Positions 1-9,229 are shown, counted from the stretch's first letter. The stretch: 64,000 nucleotides of DNA from Pseudodesulfovibrio sediminis (GCF_020886695.1 NZ_AP024485.1:2427001-2491000); one strand, 5' to 3'. Numbers and translations: made by a program. Notes: generated from the letters alone by a model not told the origin.

Positions 1-6
1 GAGACG

Positions 7-1047
7 CTAGATCAATCGATATACCTTGATCTTGTGATCATCGGGGTTCACCACTTCGGTAATGGTCAGGTCGCTTGCGGCCAGGCAGATTTCCTGCACC
101 GGCAACTGCCGCATGGCTGCGTCATACACCACCTTGACCGTGGGCCGCAGCGGATCGGTGGTGTCATTATCAACCACCACGCCGTGATTTCCGTTTGATA
201 ACTGCACAAAGCTGCCGACCGGGTAGACGCCAAGACTTTTTATGAATTCTTCCACAATGTTGGGGGAAAATTCGGTCACTCGCCATTTATACATCATACC
301 CAGCACCTTGCTCGGCGGCAGCGGGTCCTTGTACACCCGCTTACTGGTCAGGGCGTCATAGACATCCACGACGGCAAGCAGGCGGGAGATGTCACTGATC
401 TCATCGCCTTTGAGTCCCCGCGGATACCCGGAACCGTCATGCCTCTCGTGATGTTCCAGGGCGGCACGGAGAACTGCATCAGGAATCTCCTGCTGGGCCT
501 TGAGAATCTCGAATCCGCGCAGGGGGTGGGTGCGCATGACATTCATCTCTTTTTTATTCAACTTGCCGGGCTTGTTGAGAATGGTGTCTGGAATCACGGC
601 CTTGCCCACATCGTGAAACATGCCTGCCATGCCAATCTCTTGGAGTTTCTTGCGGGAGTAGCCGAGCTTTTTGCCCAGAATCACGGCCAGGATGGAAACA
701 TTGATGCAGTGGGTGTAGGTGTAATGGTCAAAAGATTTGAGCTTGCTTATGGCTGCGGCAGCCGATTCGTTGCGGAAAACCGAGTCGATGAATCCGCTGA
801 CCAGAGGGGTGGCGTCCTTGAAGTGAAAGGGCTGTCCCTGTCTGACGGCATCCATGAACTCATGCGCATATCCCAGCGCTTCTCCATACATGCGGTCAGC
901 CCGGACCAGTTCGTCTTTTATGGAAGACATGGGGGGACCATGCGAAATGGATGGGTCCTGAGCCTGATCAACCAGCGTCAGGTTCGGATCTTTCTCCATG
1001 GCTTTGCGTGCCTCTTCGGCAGACATGAAATTATCGGGAACAGTCAT
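7..1047 (-). CDS. HD-GYP domain c-di-GMP phosphodiesterase
   Basis: 346 aa. The central region carries the HD-GYP signature: an HDVGK metal-binding motif, then HHERHDGSGYP with the GYP element, which in this family hydrolyses c-di-GMP. About 110 residues before it are uncharacterised, and about 80 residues follow it. There is no signal peptide or membrane segment, so it is probably cytosolic. The ATG at 1047 was chosen over an in-frame GTG at 1062 because a GGAA lies a reasonable distance upstream of the ATG and nothing precedes the GTG. With the GGDEF protein at 17897-19390 and the PilZ protein at 44361-44822 it forms part of a c-di-GMP network in this window. All key residues appear intact, so activity is likely; the cellular target is unknown. 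Confidence 0.9.
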   Translation of the reverse strand: MTVPDNFMSAEEARKAMEKDPNLTLVDQAQDPSISHGPPMSSIKDELVRADRMYGEALGYAHEFMDAVRQGQPFHFKDATPLVSGFIDSVFRNESAAAAISKLKSFDHYTYTHCINVSILAVILGKKLGYSRKKLQEIGMAGMFHDVGKAVIPDTILNKPGKLNKKEMNVMRTHPLRGFEILKAQQEIPDAVLRAALEHHERHDGSGYPRGLKGDEISDISRLLAVVDVYDALTSKRVYKDPLPPSKVLGMMYKWRVTEFSPNIVEEFIKSLGVYPVGSFVQLSNGNHGVVVDNDTTDPLRPTVKVVYDAAMRQLPVQEICLAASDLTITEVVNPDDHKIKVYRLI

Positions 1048-1115
1048 ATTCGTACATTCCACAATATTAAGCTTTCTAAAGCCAATACGCTTTCACGAAG
1101 ACTATAACAACCCCT

Positions 1116-1784
1116 TTATATCAAACCGGCTGACTCCAGTTGCGCCATGAGTTCGCCGACATCGGCCGCGATGAAGTCGGGGGAGAGGTGGGCGAATCCT
1201 TCTGCCTTCACCCTGCCGCTGGTTACTGCCGCGGACAGGCTCCCGGCCCGTTTTGCCGTCTCGATGTCCATGGGATGATCACCCACCATGAGAGAGCGTT
1301 CAGGGGCGGCTCCGATAACTTCGAGCGCCTGGAAAAGATGGGCCGGGTTCGGTTTGAGCAGAGGGGCGTCTTCACGGGGAATGAACACGCGGGTGCATGC
1401 CTCGATGTCGGGAAAGACCATTTTGACGGCCGGGGAGATGTTGCGGGTGATGACTCCGGGGGCCACGCCACAGGCCAGCAGTTTTTGCAGGGCCGGGCGG
1501 GTGAATTCGAAGAGGGTGCCTTCACGGGCCGCGTCCAGTTCCATGGCCGTGATGACCAGTCTGCCGCGAGAGTGGAACTCCATACCCTCGTCCATGTCGA
1601 TCTTTTTGGCCTCGGCCACCAGCTCTTCAAGCCACTCAAGAGCAGGTGTGGTGTTGGGCTCGGGGCGTTGTGGCAGAAAGACTTCGCCAAGGGCCGCGAT
1701 CTTGACCTTCATCAGCTCAAAATCAAGCGGGACGTCGGCCAGCGTGCCATCAAAATCGAATATGACTGCGTCGAGTCTGGTCAT
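1116..1784 (-). CDS. HAD-superfamily hydrolase, phosphoglycolate phosphatase-like
   Basis: 222 aa. Motif I is FDFDGTLAD near the N-terminus, with the nucleophile and general-acid aspartates. A cap of mainly helical sequence follows, then a Thr of motif II (ITRN), a Lys in LKPNP and motif III GDHPMDIETAKRAG. This is a typical C1-cap phosphatase of the Gph/PGP type. Such enzymes dephosphorylate small phosphorylated metabolites; the exact substrate cannot be read from sequence. It lies 57 bp downstream of endonuclease IV on the same strand and is probably co-transcribed with it and with the 93-aa protein upstream. Confidence 0.85.
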   Translation of the reverse strand: MTRLDAVIFDFDGTLADVPLDFELMKVKIAALGEVFLPQRPEPNTTPALEWLEELVAEAKKIDMDEGMEFHSRGRLVITAMELDAAREGTLFEFTRPALQKLLACGVAPGVITRNISPAVKMVFPDIEACTRVFIPREDAPLLKPNPAHLFQALEVIGAAPERSLMVGDHPMDIETAKRAGSLSAAVTSGRVKAEGFAHLSPDFIAADVGELMAQLESAGLI

Positions 1785-1841
1785 GGTGTGCCTCCGGCTG
1801 AAGGGGAAAAGAGGGTGGTTCTTGTGTCGCTGGGGGGAACG

Positions 1842-2687
1842 TTACTGTGCCAGGTCTCGCAATATCTTGAGATTGCGCATGTCGTCCTTCAAGTCCTTTT
1901 CCTTTGGTGTTTCCAAAGTCTTGGGGATATCCGCAAAGCGCGGGTCCTGCATGAGATTTCTGAACCCGTCCAGACCGATGCCGCCCTGCCCGATGTGTTC
2001 ATGGCGGTCCTTGTGGGAGTTCAGCGCATGTTTGGTGTCGTTCAGGTGGAAGAACTTGAGTCGTTCCAGGCCGATTGTGGCGTCAAAGGCATCAAACGTG
2101 GCCGCATAGGCCTCGGGGGTGCGTATGTCGTACCCTGCGGCAAAGGTGTGACACGTGTCGTAGCAGACACCGAGGCGGTCCTGATGCCTGGACAGGGCGA
2201 TGATGGCTGCCAGCTCTTCGAAGGTGGAACCGAGGTTGGTGCCCTGTCCGGCAGTGGTTTCCAGGAGCACGAGCTCGTGTGTGGTGCCCGAGTCCTCGAT
2301 GGCCTTGTCCAGGTTGGCGGCGTACCGTTCGATGCCCGCATCGACTCCCTGGCCCAGGTGGGAGCCGGGGTGCGTGACCAGATACGGAATCTTGAGCGCG
2401 CTGATTCGGCGCAGTTCCTCGGCAAAGCCCATGATGGAACGCCGGGATTGCTCGTCTTTGTCGCTAGCGAGATTGATGAGATAGGAGTCGTGGGCCGCTA
2501 TGGGATATGCGCCCCATTGACGCCACGCTTCACCGAACAACGCGATATCGTAGTCGGTGAGCGGTGGAACCTTCCACTGGCGCTGATTGCGGGTGAAAAG
2601 CTGGAGCGCGGTGCCCTTGACTTTGCCGATGTGCACGAAGGCCATGTGCAGGCCCCCGGCAATCGACATGTGTGCTCCGAGAAACAT
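1842..2687 (-). CDS. nfo: Deoxyribonuclease IV (endonuclease IV), AP endonuclease
   Basis: 281 aa, the usual length for the family. It begins FLGAHMSIAGG, and metal-ligand motifs of the AP endonuclease 2 family follow: LVTHPGSHLG, LLETTAG, GVCYDTCHTFAAGYD, HLNDTK and HEHIGQGGIG. These supply the His/Glu/Asp ligands of the trinuclear zinc site. The family cleaves 5' of abasic sites and removes 3' blocking groups in base-excision repair. It starts 8 bp after the stop of the 93-aa gene and is followed by the HAD phosphatase, so the three probably form an operon. Confidence 0.93.
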   Translation of the reverse strand: MFLGAHMSIAGGLHMAFVHIGKVKGTALQLFTRNQRQWKVPPLTDYDIALFGEAWRQWGAYPIAAHDSYLINLASDKDEQSRRSIMGFAEELRRISALKIPYLVTHPGSHLGQGVDAGIERYAANLDKAIEDSGTTHELVLLETTAGQGTNLGSTFEELAAIIALSRHQDRLGVCYDTCHTFAAGYDIRTPEAYAATFDAFDATIGLERLKFFHLNDTKHALNSHKDRHEHIGQGGIGLDGFRNLMQDPRFADIPKTLETPKEKDLKDDMRNLKILRDLAQ

Positions 2688-2695
2688 TGCGGCTT

Positions 2696-2977
2696 CTAGG
2701 AAATCCAGCCGCTGAGGGCGTCAACAATCTTCTGGGCCTGGGCCTGGGAAGAGATGTTGAACTTGGACTTGGGGCGGTAGGTGCCGTCCACTTTCTGGTA
2801 GCGGCGGATGGTGAATTTTTCAGGGCCGTATTCACCCTTGGCGCGGTTGAGTTCCTGATAACGGAAAACAATGGTGGTCCATGCGCCCTTGGACAGGATA
2901 ACCTTGTCCAGCTCCTTGACAATGAGCTGGTTGTCTTCCGAATAATTGATGGTAATTTCGTCTACGTTGGATGCCAT
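2696..2977 (-). CDS. Small conserved-looking protein, function unknown
   Basis: 93 aa, charged and soluble, first gene of a probable operon with nfo. The start has a good AGGAGTG ribosome-binding site. I do not recognise a family with confidence. The pattern W-T-hydrophobic repeated, basic residues, KFTIRRY, then a short C-terminal helix ending in GW is loosely reminiscent of PC4/YdbC-type single-strand nucleic-acid-binding folds, and the DNA-repair neighbour would fit. That resemblance is a guess from pattern only. Confidence 0.7.
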   Translation of the reverse strand: MASNVDEITINYSEDNQLIVKELDKVILSKGAWTTIVFRYQELNRAKGEYGPEKFTIRRYQKVDGTYRPKSKFNISSQAQAQKIVDALSGWIS

Positions 2978-3350
2978 TATGCACTCCTGATATATATGAT
3001 GTCTGCCGGATTATGGCAGCAGGGGATTACCCATACATATGATGTAGGGTGTTGGCAACCCCCGGATTACAAGGGTTTCAGCGGTATTGTACGTGTTGTG
3101 AAGACCCGGGGAGAGTATGATGGGTTGATCGGCTTGGTGCCCGGGACAGGGGTGAAAAGGGAGTATGCGATCTGTTTTTCGATTGCAGAGCGGGCTGGGC
3201 AAAGGAGGAATAAAGGTCATGATTTCGGATAGTCAGCTGACGGCTGTATTTGCCCTGAAAGGAATAATACATGGTATATGGATCAGGTTTCGGTTTGAGG
3301 CCGAACGTGTTAGGATATCGGGCAAAACCTATGATCACAAGTCGGAAACC
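2978..3350. other. Intergenic region, divergent promoters
   Basis: About 370 bp between the small protein (minus strand) and the periplasmic binding protein (plus strand). The reading frame of the binding protein is open upstream to 3165, but it has no signal-peptide-like sequence or ribosome-binding site before 3351, so this stretch was left non-coding. No clear hairpin terminator or operator was seen. Confidence 0.5.
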
Positions 3351-4466
3351 ATGGTAAAGAACCTGCGCCTCATATTGATCGGGTGTCTGTGTGTTTTGAC
3401 CTTAACAGGGCAACCCGTTGCTGCAAAAGAAAAACCTCTGGTCGTCTTCGCCTGTCCCGGCACCCGGGATGATGCCTTTTTCGCGTTGATGTGTGACTTC
3501 ATGCAGGCTGCGGCTGATGATCTGGGTTTTGAGCTTTTTATCTACTATGGCGATCGCCATACCAGAATCAACCATGAAAACGTGAAAATGATCTTCAACC
3601 GGAAGCGGTTGCCGGAGTTCGTTATCGGTTCGAATTCCTGTGATTCAGGCAAGCTCATGCTTGATAAGGCGGAGGCAGCCGGAATCAAGGTCATGATAAT
3701 CAATCAGGGGTTTATCGGTGCCGAGCAGAAGGCCGTCGGTCAACCTGGAGAAAAGTATACGCAATGGCTTTTTGAATTCCTCCCTGACGATGTCCAGTCA
3801 GGATATATACTGGCCAGGACGCTCATTGAAAAAGCGCTCCAAAACAAACTGGTCGATAGCCATGGGGGGGTGCAGGTCCTTGCGATCTCGGGCTTTGAAG
3901 GGGCCACAGTTTCCTCTTTGCGTCTACAGGGCCTCAGGCAGGCGCTGCGTGAATATCCCAATGTGCGGCTGCACCTGATTCGGTATGCCGACTGGGAGCG
4001 GGATATTTCCAGGCGTGTCGTCAAGGAGCATCTGGCTGAATTTCCCGAAGTGACCGTGGTCTGGACAGAGAGCGACTATATGGCCATGGGCATAGTCGAA
4101 GGCGTTCGTGAAATGGGCATGATACCCGGCAAGGATGTTGTGATCGGCGGTGTTGATTGGGCCAGCCTTGCTGCGGGTATGATCGAAAATGGTGATTATA
4201 CTGTTTCAGTGGGCGGGCACTTCTTGGATGGAGCGTGGGCGCTGGTCATGCTCCATGATGCTCTCCACGGCGTAAGTGTGCCCCGTTTGAGCCAGTCCCA
4301 TTTTTCTTTCATAACGGCAGACAATGTTGCTCCGTTCCGTCGGTATATACTGAACGGGAACTGGGAACTCATTGACTTCAGAAAGTTTTCCAAACATCTC
4401 AATCCAGAGATCACAGAGTATGATTTCAGCCTGAACGCCATTTTGGAGCAGCTGCAAGCGCGATAG
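3351..4466 (+). CDS. Periplasmic sugar-type substrate-binding protein (LuxP/RbsB-like fold)
   Basis: 371 aa. Residues 1-24 form a cleaved signal peptide (basic start, hydrophobic core, VAA-type site). The mature part has the two-lobed periplasmic-binding-protein type 1 pattern: VVFACPGTRDDAFF at the first strand, a central VLAISGFEGATVSSLRLQG and a late VVIGGVDWASLAAGMIENG. This arrangement is seen in ribose/AI-2-type binding proteins. The ATG at 3351 was chosen because the signal peptide starts there. No permease, ATPase or sensor kinase lies next to it, so it may serve a distant transporter or a membrane sensor. The ligand is unknown. It converges on rlmN with only 14 bp between the stops. 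Confidence 0.85.
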   Translation: MVKNLRLILIGCLCVLTLTGQPVAAKEKPLVVFACPGTRDDAFFALMCDFMQAAADDLGFELFIYYGDRHTRINHENVKMIFNRKRLPEFVIGSNSCDSGKLMLDKAEAAGIKVMIINQGFIGAEQKAVGQPGEKYTQWLFEFLPDDVQSGYILARTLIEKALQNKLVDSHGGVQVLAISGFEGATVSSLRLQGLRQALREYPNVRLHLIRYADWERDISRRVVKEHLAEFPEVTVVWTESDYMAMGIVEGVREMGMIPGKDVVIGGVDWASLAAGMIENGDYTVSVGGHFLDGAWALVMLHDALHGVSVPRLSQSHFSFITADNVAPFRRYILNGNWELIDFRKFSKHLNPEITEYDFSLNAILEQLQAR

Positions 4467-4480
4467 GGAACGGGCAGGGA

Positions 4481-5515
4481 TCAGCCGATGGTTTCTGCCT
4501 TGAGTTGACCGCAGGCCGCTTTGATATCCGATCCCATGGAGCGTCTGATGAACGCGGTCAGGCCGTGGTCCCAGAGCCTCTTTTCGAATGCCTCGACCCT
4601 GTCCCGATCCGGAGCGCCGTATGGCATGCCCTCGGTGGCGTTATAGGCGATGAGGTTGATTTTGCCCTTTTTGCGGTCGATGAGCCGGGCCAGTTGATCC
4701 GCATGTTCCAGAGAATCGTTCACATCCTTCAAGAGCAGGTATTCGAACGTGATTCGTTCACGCTGTCGCATGGGGTACACCTTGATGGCGGCCATGAGAT
4801 CGTCGAGATGGACCTTGGCGGCCTTGGGCATGATTTTGGCGCGCAACTCCTGCGTGGGGGCGTGCAGGGAGATGGCGGGCAGCGCGATTTCCAGGTCCCC
4901 CAGGATCTTGAGCTTGTCGGGGAAACCGACCGTGGAGACCATGGACCGTCGCCATGAAAGCGAGAGACCGCGTTCACACGGCAGGTCGGTGAGCACCTTG
5001 ATGAGCGTATTAAGGTTGAGCAGTGGCTCGCCCATGCCCATGAAGACGAGGTTCTTGAGTGGATTCATACCCTGATCTTCCAGATATTGCCGTCCCACCA
5101 GGATCTGCCCCATGATCTCGCCATAGGTCAGGTTGCGTTCAAAACCGAGTTTGCCGGTGTTGCAGAACGTGCAGGCCATGGCGCAGCCAACCTGCGTTGA
5201 CAGGCACTGCGAGTATCGGTCGTTCATGGGAATGAGAACGGTCTCGATGAGCTTGCCGTCCGTGAGCCGGAGCAGAAACTTGATGGTCCCGTCCTTGCTC
5301 GTGGCCACCTGGGCGATTTCAGGCCAGATGATGTTCGCCTTTGCGGCCACCTTTTCGCGCAGTGGCTTGGACAGGTTGGTCATGGATTCGATATCGCGGA
5401 CGCGTTTTTGCCACAGCCATTGCCATATCTGCTCCGTCCGGAAACGGGGCTCTTTCAGATCTTCGGCAACAAAGGCTTCCAGATCATTCTTGGTCAGTTC
5501 GATGAGATTGTGCAT
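4481..5515 (-). CDS. rlmN: Dual-specificity 23S rRNA/tRNA adenine-C2 methyltransferase RlmN
   Basis: 344 aa. A radical-SAM cluster motif is seen in CAMACTFC (CxxxCxxC), followed by GKLGFERNLTYGEI and the GMGEPLLN SAM-binding motif. The later VSTVGFP, SLHAP and a C-terminal RRSMGSDIKAACGQL carry the second conserved cysteine used as methyl carrier. The family methylates C2 of A2503 in 23S rRNA and A37 in some tRNAs. It lies 47 bp downstream of the acetylation pair on the same strand, but with an unrelated role. All catalytic cysteines are present. Confidence 0.95.
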   Translation of the reverse strand: MHNLIELTKNDLEAFVAEDLKEPRFRTEQIWQWLWQKRVRDIESMTNLSKPLREKVAAKANIIWPEIAQVATSKDGTIKFLLRLTDGKLIETVLIPMNDRYSQCLSTQVGCAMACTFCNTGKLGFERNLTYGEIMGQILVGRQYLEDQGMNPLKNLVFMGMGEPLLNLNTLIKVLTDLPCERGLSLSWRRSMVSTVGFPDKLKILGDLEIALPAISLHAPTQELRAKIMPKAAKVHLDDLMAAIKVYPMRQRERITFEYLLLKDVNDSLEHADQLARLIDRKKGKINLIAYNATEGMPYGAPDRDRVEAFEKRLWDHGLTAFIRRSMGSDIKAACGQLKAETIG

Positions 5516-5562
5516 GCGTGTCCCTTGTGTCCGGCATGGGGCCGCGTGTCAAGGCGGGAAGC

Positions 5563-6615
5563 TCAGGGAGTGGGCTTGCCCGAGGCGATGAAGGCTTCGA
5601 TGAAATCGTGATTGATCACGTTGCGGATAGCCGTGTTGCTTCGAGCCAGATCGCGCAGCAGTATGGCGTCGGCTCTGGACGAGGTGTGCAAGGCGTCTTC
5701 GAAATCGGCTGTATCCAAGCCGAGGCGTGCGGGATCATGGTAGTCGATGGCCCCGAATTGTTTGGCATATTCTGTTGTTTTTGCGATGTATCCGAATTTT
5801 GGATTGGCGCTCAGGATATCATGCATCGCGGGTGAGAGCGGAGGGAAGATCACAATGACAGTGTGTCCGGCAGCCTGAAGGGAGTCCACGCCGTGAATAA
5901 AGGCGTCCACGGCTTTTTGTCTCAGTGTCGTTGAGTAGCTCAACCCCTGCTTGCCGATTCTGGCCTTCATGTCAGCAAGCATTGCTTCATAGGAGATGGA
6001 CTTTTCCTTGTCGTGATATGAGCCGTCCGGGAAAAATCCGATGTCGTTCTGCCTTGCGCGGAAGCCGATACGGTTCTCCTTGTCTGACATCACTGTGCGC
6101 AGGTTGATCTTCCCGTTGAGCATGTACCAGAACGGTTTGTAAAACATATTCAGGCTGCGTTCGGTGCCGGTGGAGTGGGTGAACACATGTCCCCCCGTGA
6201 CTTTTCTGAGTGGTTTGCGGAACCACCAGAAATCAGCCAGCACGATCACTGTGCGGGGCTTGGGGTCCTTGCTCAATTGATCGAAGAAATTCAGCGTGTT
6301 TCTGACACTGGCCACGATGCGTCCGCAGTTGACCATGGGCTTTGAAAAAAAGGCCTGTCTGTACTGAAGGGCGCGGGAGGAGCCGACCACGATGACATCA
6401 GCTGGTCGCTCTTTCAGCAGCGCGTATTTGTATGAGGCGTGATCGTTGTTGAAAAGGGGACCGTAGATCGTGCCGGGGTCATCCTGCTGTTCTCGGGCGA
6501 TATCCGTGTAGGCACGGGTTTCGCCTGCGAGCATGACCAGGCCGATATTGAGCCCGGCGAACCCGCCGTACACGAAGACGACAAGGATGAACGTGATTAT
6601 GAAGCGCTTTGCCAT
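5563..6615 (-). CDS. SGNH-hydrolase-like partner of MBOAT O-acyltransferase (AlgJ/DltD-like role)
   Basis: 350 aa. A single N-terminal membrane anchor (about residues 5-25) is followed by a periplasmic domain. It carries an SGNH-type block I, VVGSSR, and near the C-terminus a D-x-x-H element (FEDALH) that would complete a Ser-Asp-His triad. Its start overlaps the stop of the MBOAT gene by one base (TAATG), showing translational coupling. In such pairs the MBOAT protein moves acetyl groups across the membrane and the SGNH protein transfers them to a polysaccharide or wall polymer. The acceptor here is unknown; it could be the exopolysaccharide made by the locus from 26 kb on (inference). Confidence 0.8.
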   Translation of the reverse strand: MAKRFIITFILVVFVYGGFAGLNIGLVMLAGETRAYTDIAREQQDDPGTIYGPLFNNDHASYKYALLKERPADVIVVGSSRALQYRQAFFSKPMVNCGRIVASVRNTLNFFDQLSKDPKPRTVIVLADFWWFRKPLRKVTGGHVFTHSTGTERSLNMFYKPFWYMLNGKINLRTVMSDKENRIGFRARQNDIGFFPDGSYHDKEKSISYEAMLADMKARIGKQGLSYSTTLRQKAVDAFIHGVDSLQAAGHTVIVIFPPLSPAMHDILSANPKFGYIAKTTEYAKQFGAIDYHDPARLGLDTADFEDALHTSSRADAILLRDLARSNTAIRNVINHDFIEAFIASGKPTP

Positions 6616-8102
6616 TAGAAGTCGAAATACAGGTAGCGGACCTGTCCGTTTACAAACATGAAGATCGCGCCGGTGACCAGTGCTGCCGCGGTAAAGGCGC
6701 CGGTTGCGTAGCCGAACAGGGTGCCCTCTTTCAGGCTGGTCGGGATGCAGTGTACAAAGGGCCACTCGACCGCTCGGCCGTGTAGGATAGCCGGGGAGAA
6801 ACGCTGCATGATCTGTATGGTGTTGGGCATGAGCCAGGTCACCAGCATCAGCAGGCCGAGGTATATTTCAACATTGTTATTGGGCAGATTGTGCAGCCGA
6901 TCCGCGCTCAGGCCGACCATGGACTGCATGATCACGGAGGCCGTATGAAATGAGTCGGCCCGGAAAAGCACCCAGGCAAAGACCACGAACAGGAACGTGA
7001 ACAGGGTTGCGGCCATGGTCGTGGCCCGGTTTTTGGGAAGGGAGACCGTGGACGCGAACAGCCGGTGAACGATCATGGCAGCCCCGTGCATGGCGCCCCA
7101 GGCCACAAAGGTCCAGCCCGCACCGTGCCAGATGCCGCACAGGAAAAAGACGATGAACAGATTGATCAGCGTTCGTGTCCTTCCCTTTCGATTCCCACCC
7201 AGAGGAATGTACAGATAGGTGCGCAGGAAATAGCCCAGCGAGACATGCCACCGCTGCCAGAATTCGGTGATATTGCGTGATTTATACGGAGAGTAAAAGT
7301 TCACAGGTACACGGATACCGAACAGGCAGCCGAGGCCGATGGCCATATCGGAGTATCCGGAAAAGTCGTAATAGAGCTGGAATGAGTAGCCCAGTGCCGC
7401 TCGCCATGCCTGGCCGGGGTCGGGGATGCCGCCGTTGGCAACCTGCGCGAAAATGGGATCGGCAATTTTGGCGACATTGTCGGCGAGGCCGGTTTTCTTG
7501 AGCAATCCCAATGAAAAGAAAAAGAGGAATAGCATGATCTTGTTCCAGTCCAGGCGAATACCGTCCGGGTCGCGGAGCTGCGGCATGGTGTCATGGTGGA
7601 AGAGGATGGGACCTGCCACCAGGTGGGGGAAGTAGGTGATGGTCGCCCCGTACTCGGTCACCGTGTACTCGGTGATGCGTCTGGTATGGATGTCGGACAG
7701 GAAGGCGATTGCCGTGAAGGTATAAAACGAGATGCCGATGGGAATTTCACCGGGAGTGCCCGTGTAGTCGAACCCGAAAACAAGGCTGAGGTTCTCCATG
7801 ATGAAGTGCGTGTATTTATAGAATCCGAGGAACGAGAGAGCCACTGTCACGCCTAGGATAAACCAGGCCTTGCGCGTGGCCTCGGTGCGTGATCGGTTGA
7901 TCATGTGGGCGATCACGCAATTGGACGTGAGGCTGAATATGAGGACCGGCAGATATTCTATGCGCCAGTATCCGTAGAAGAACAGGGACAGCCCGATGAT
8001 GGTGACCAGTTGGGTGGCAGGAGAAAGACGTCGGGCGCAGTAGAAGAGCAGGCACGCGGCAGGCAAAAAGAGAAAGAGAAACTCCGGTGAATTAAAAAGC
8101 AT
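6615..8102 (-). CDS. Membrane-bound O-acyltransferase (MBOAT), AlgI-like
   Basis: 495 aa with about ten or more membrane segments. It starts MLFNSPEFLFLFLP, the common opening of AlgI-like proteins. Family signatures are seen in YDFSGYSDMAIGLG, then the region NITEFWQRWHVSLG and CGIWHGAGWTFVAWG, with the conserved catalytic-type His. A longer open frame upstream lacks any matching start features, so the ATG at 8102 is used. The downstream SGNH protein is translationally coupled. The pair probably O-acetylates an extracellular glycan. Confidence 0.9.
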   Translation of the reverse strand: MLFNSPEFLFLFLPAACLLFYCARRLSPATQLVTIIGLSLFFYGYWRIEYLPVLIFSLTSNCVIAHMINRSRTEATRKAWFILGVTVALSFLGFYKYTHFIMENLSLVFGFDYTGTPGEIPIGISFYTFTAIAFLSDIHTRRITEYTVTEYGATITYFPHLVAGPILFHHDTMPQLRDPDGIRLDWNKIMLFLFFFSLGLLKKTGLADNVAKIADPIFAQVANGGIPDPGQAWRAALGYSFQLYYDFSGYSDMAIGLGCLFGIRVPVNFYSPYKSRNITEFWQRWHVSLGYFLRTYLYIPLGGNRKGRTRTLINLFIVFFLCGIWHGAGWTFVAWGAMHGAAMIVHRLFASTVSLPKNRATTMAATLFTFLFVVFAWVLFRADSFHTASVIMQSMVGLSADRLHNLPNNNVEIYLGLLMLVTWLMPNTIQIMQRFSPAILHGRAVEWPFVHCIPTSLKEGTLFGYATGAFTAAALVTGAIFMFVNGQVRYLYFDF

Positions 8103-8392
8103 GGTCGCGCCGCGTATATGGTTGATTATGTAGAATGGGTCCCTGCCCCGCCTTTTGCACGGAATGCGCAAGCCGTGTCAAGAGTGGTGTGCACATCCCC
8201 GTTGCATAAATGGTGTGTGTGGTCGGTTTGCGGCATTGCTTATGAGTGAGGAATATGGCTGGATATGGGGTTGCAAGCGACAGACTCCTCAGAGAGAGCA
8301 GAGTAAATTTGGGTGCAGGATCATTCACTTTTTTGGGCCGGAAAGGGTGTCTTTCCGGCCCGTTGTGCAGGCGGCTTGTGCGCCTTGTTGCA
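8103..8392. other. Intergenic region between acetylation pair and phage cassette
   Basis: 290 bp without a convincing gene. It contains the strong hairpin at 8335-8361 described separately. It should also hold the promoter for the MBOAT gene, but I could not identify -35/-10 boxes with confidence. Confidence 0.4.
8335..8361. repeat. Perfect 11-bp inverted repeat (strong hairpin)
   Basis: GGGCCGGAAAG, a 5-nt loop and CTTTCCGGCCC. It lies 32 bp past the end of the last phage-cassette gene. The six-T run sits on the 5' side of the plus-strand hairpin, so neither strand gives the hairpin-then-U-tract order of an intrinsic terminator. It could be a terminator that works without a U tract, or a relic. 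Confidence 0.6.
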
Positions 8393-9229
8393 CTAGATGC
8401 GGTTGCCTGAAACGTACTCGCCGGGATAGAGGAGTTCAAAGCCTTGATCGACCTTTTTCACAAAGGCGGCATCGCGTCTGGAGGGGTCGTGATAGCGGGG
8501 GTCCCGCATCATTTCGCGCAGTTGTTCGATAGTCATATCTTCGCCCCAGCCGGCAGCTCCGCTGCGCATGCCGCTTTCAAGCACAAGGGGAGCGATTTTG
8601 GCAAAGGCGTTGATGACCGTAGCGTGATCACCGGCCCGGGTCGTGTCCAGGGCGGCCAGCAGTTCGTCGCCGCCGATGGCCTGTGCCGCACGCATGGCCT
8701 TGTCGAGCATGGACGGGGTGTCGCCGCGGTGGACCGAGCGCAGGGACTCCAGTTCGGTGTCGCGCAGGCTGGCGGCGTCTGCCTCAAGCAGGTGATGGGC
8801 ATCCAGTACCCGGGACAGGAACCACTGGTAGAGGCCACCCACCTGCGCGGGGGTCAGCCCCAGCTCATGGGCCTTTTCCCTGAGTTCCGAGACCAGATCC
8901 TCACGGATTTCGAAGCCGTCAGGCAGTTCCACGTGCGGCAACTGGTAGCCGTTGCTGTCTTCAGGACGTCCAAGAGCTGCATAAAAGGCCGCGACCTCTT
9001 CAGGTGCGTCTTCATCGGAGGGCAGGCGTACGTAGCCGTCCGGGTTTTTGCCGAGCATGCGCTGGGCGTGGACCAGAGCCTTCACGGCCTCGTCCTTGGT
9101 GGCGTATTTTTGCAGGGCGGGGTGGTCGCGCAAGGGGATTTCAATCTCGTTGCCGTGGTCATCCGTCTGTTTGACAGTCCATTCCTCGGGCAGGTTTTTC
9201 TGCCAGTGTTCAGTGGTCTTTCGGGTCAT
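8393..9229 (-). CDS. Phage scaffold/capsid-assembly-like protein
   Basis: 278 aa, acidic, helical and Ala/Leu/Glu-rich, with no membrane segment. The N-terminal half contains a 'kALVhAQRMLGK' and 'RPEDSNGYQLP' pattern, typical of scaffolding or capsid-assembly proteins of T7-like and related podoviruses. The C-terminal part resembles 'DPRYxDPSRRDxAFVxKVxQGFExLYPG' tails. The start at 9229 overlaps the stop of the Bbp19-like gene (TGATG). In a complete phage the major capsid gene would follow, but here a hairpin and then host genes follow. Assignment rests on pattern and position. Confidence 0.65.
   Translation of the reverse strand: MTRKTTEHWQKNLPEEWTVKQTDDHGNEIEIPLRDHPALQKYATKDEAVKALVHAQRMLGKNPDGYVRLPSDEDAPEEVAAFYAALGRPEDSNGYQLPHVELPDGFEIREDLVSELREKAHELGLTPAQVGGLYQWFLSRVLDAHHLLEADAASLRDTELESLRSVHRGDTPSMLDKAMRAAQAIGGDELLAALDTTRAGDHATVINAFAKIAPLVLESGMRSGAAGWGEDMTIEQLREMMRDPRYHDPSRRDAAFVKKVDQGFELLYPGEYVSGNRI

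Noticed and set aside
1140..2699. 519-codon plus-strand open frame
   Set aside because: It lies exactly opposite the HAD phosphatase and endonuclease IV genes, whose family motifs are unmistakable. It has no motifs of its own and is a by-product of GC-rich codon use.
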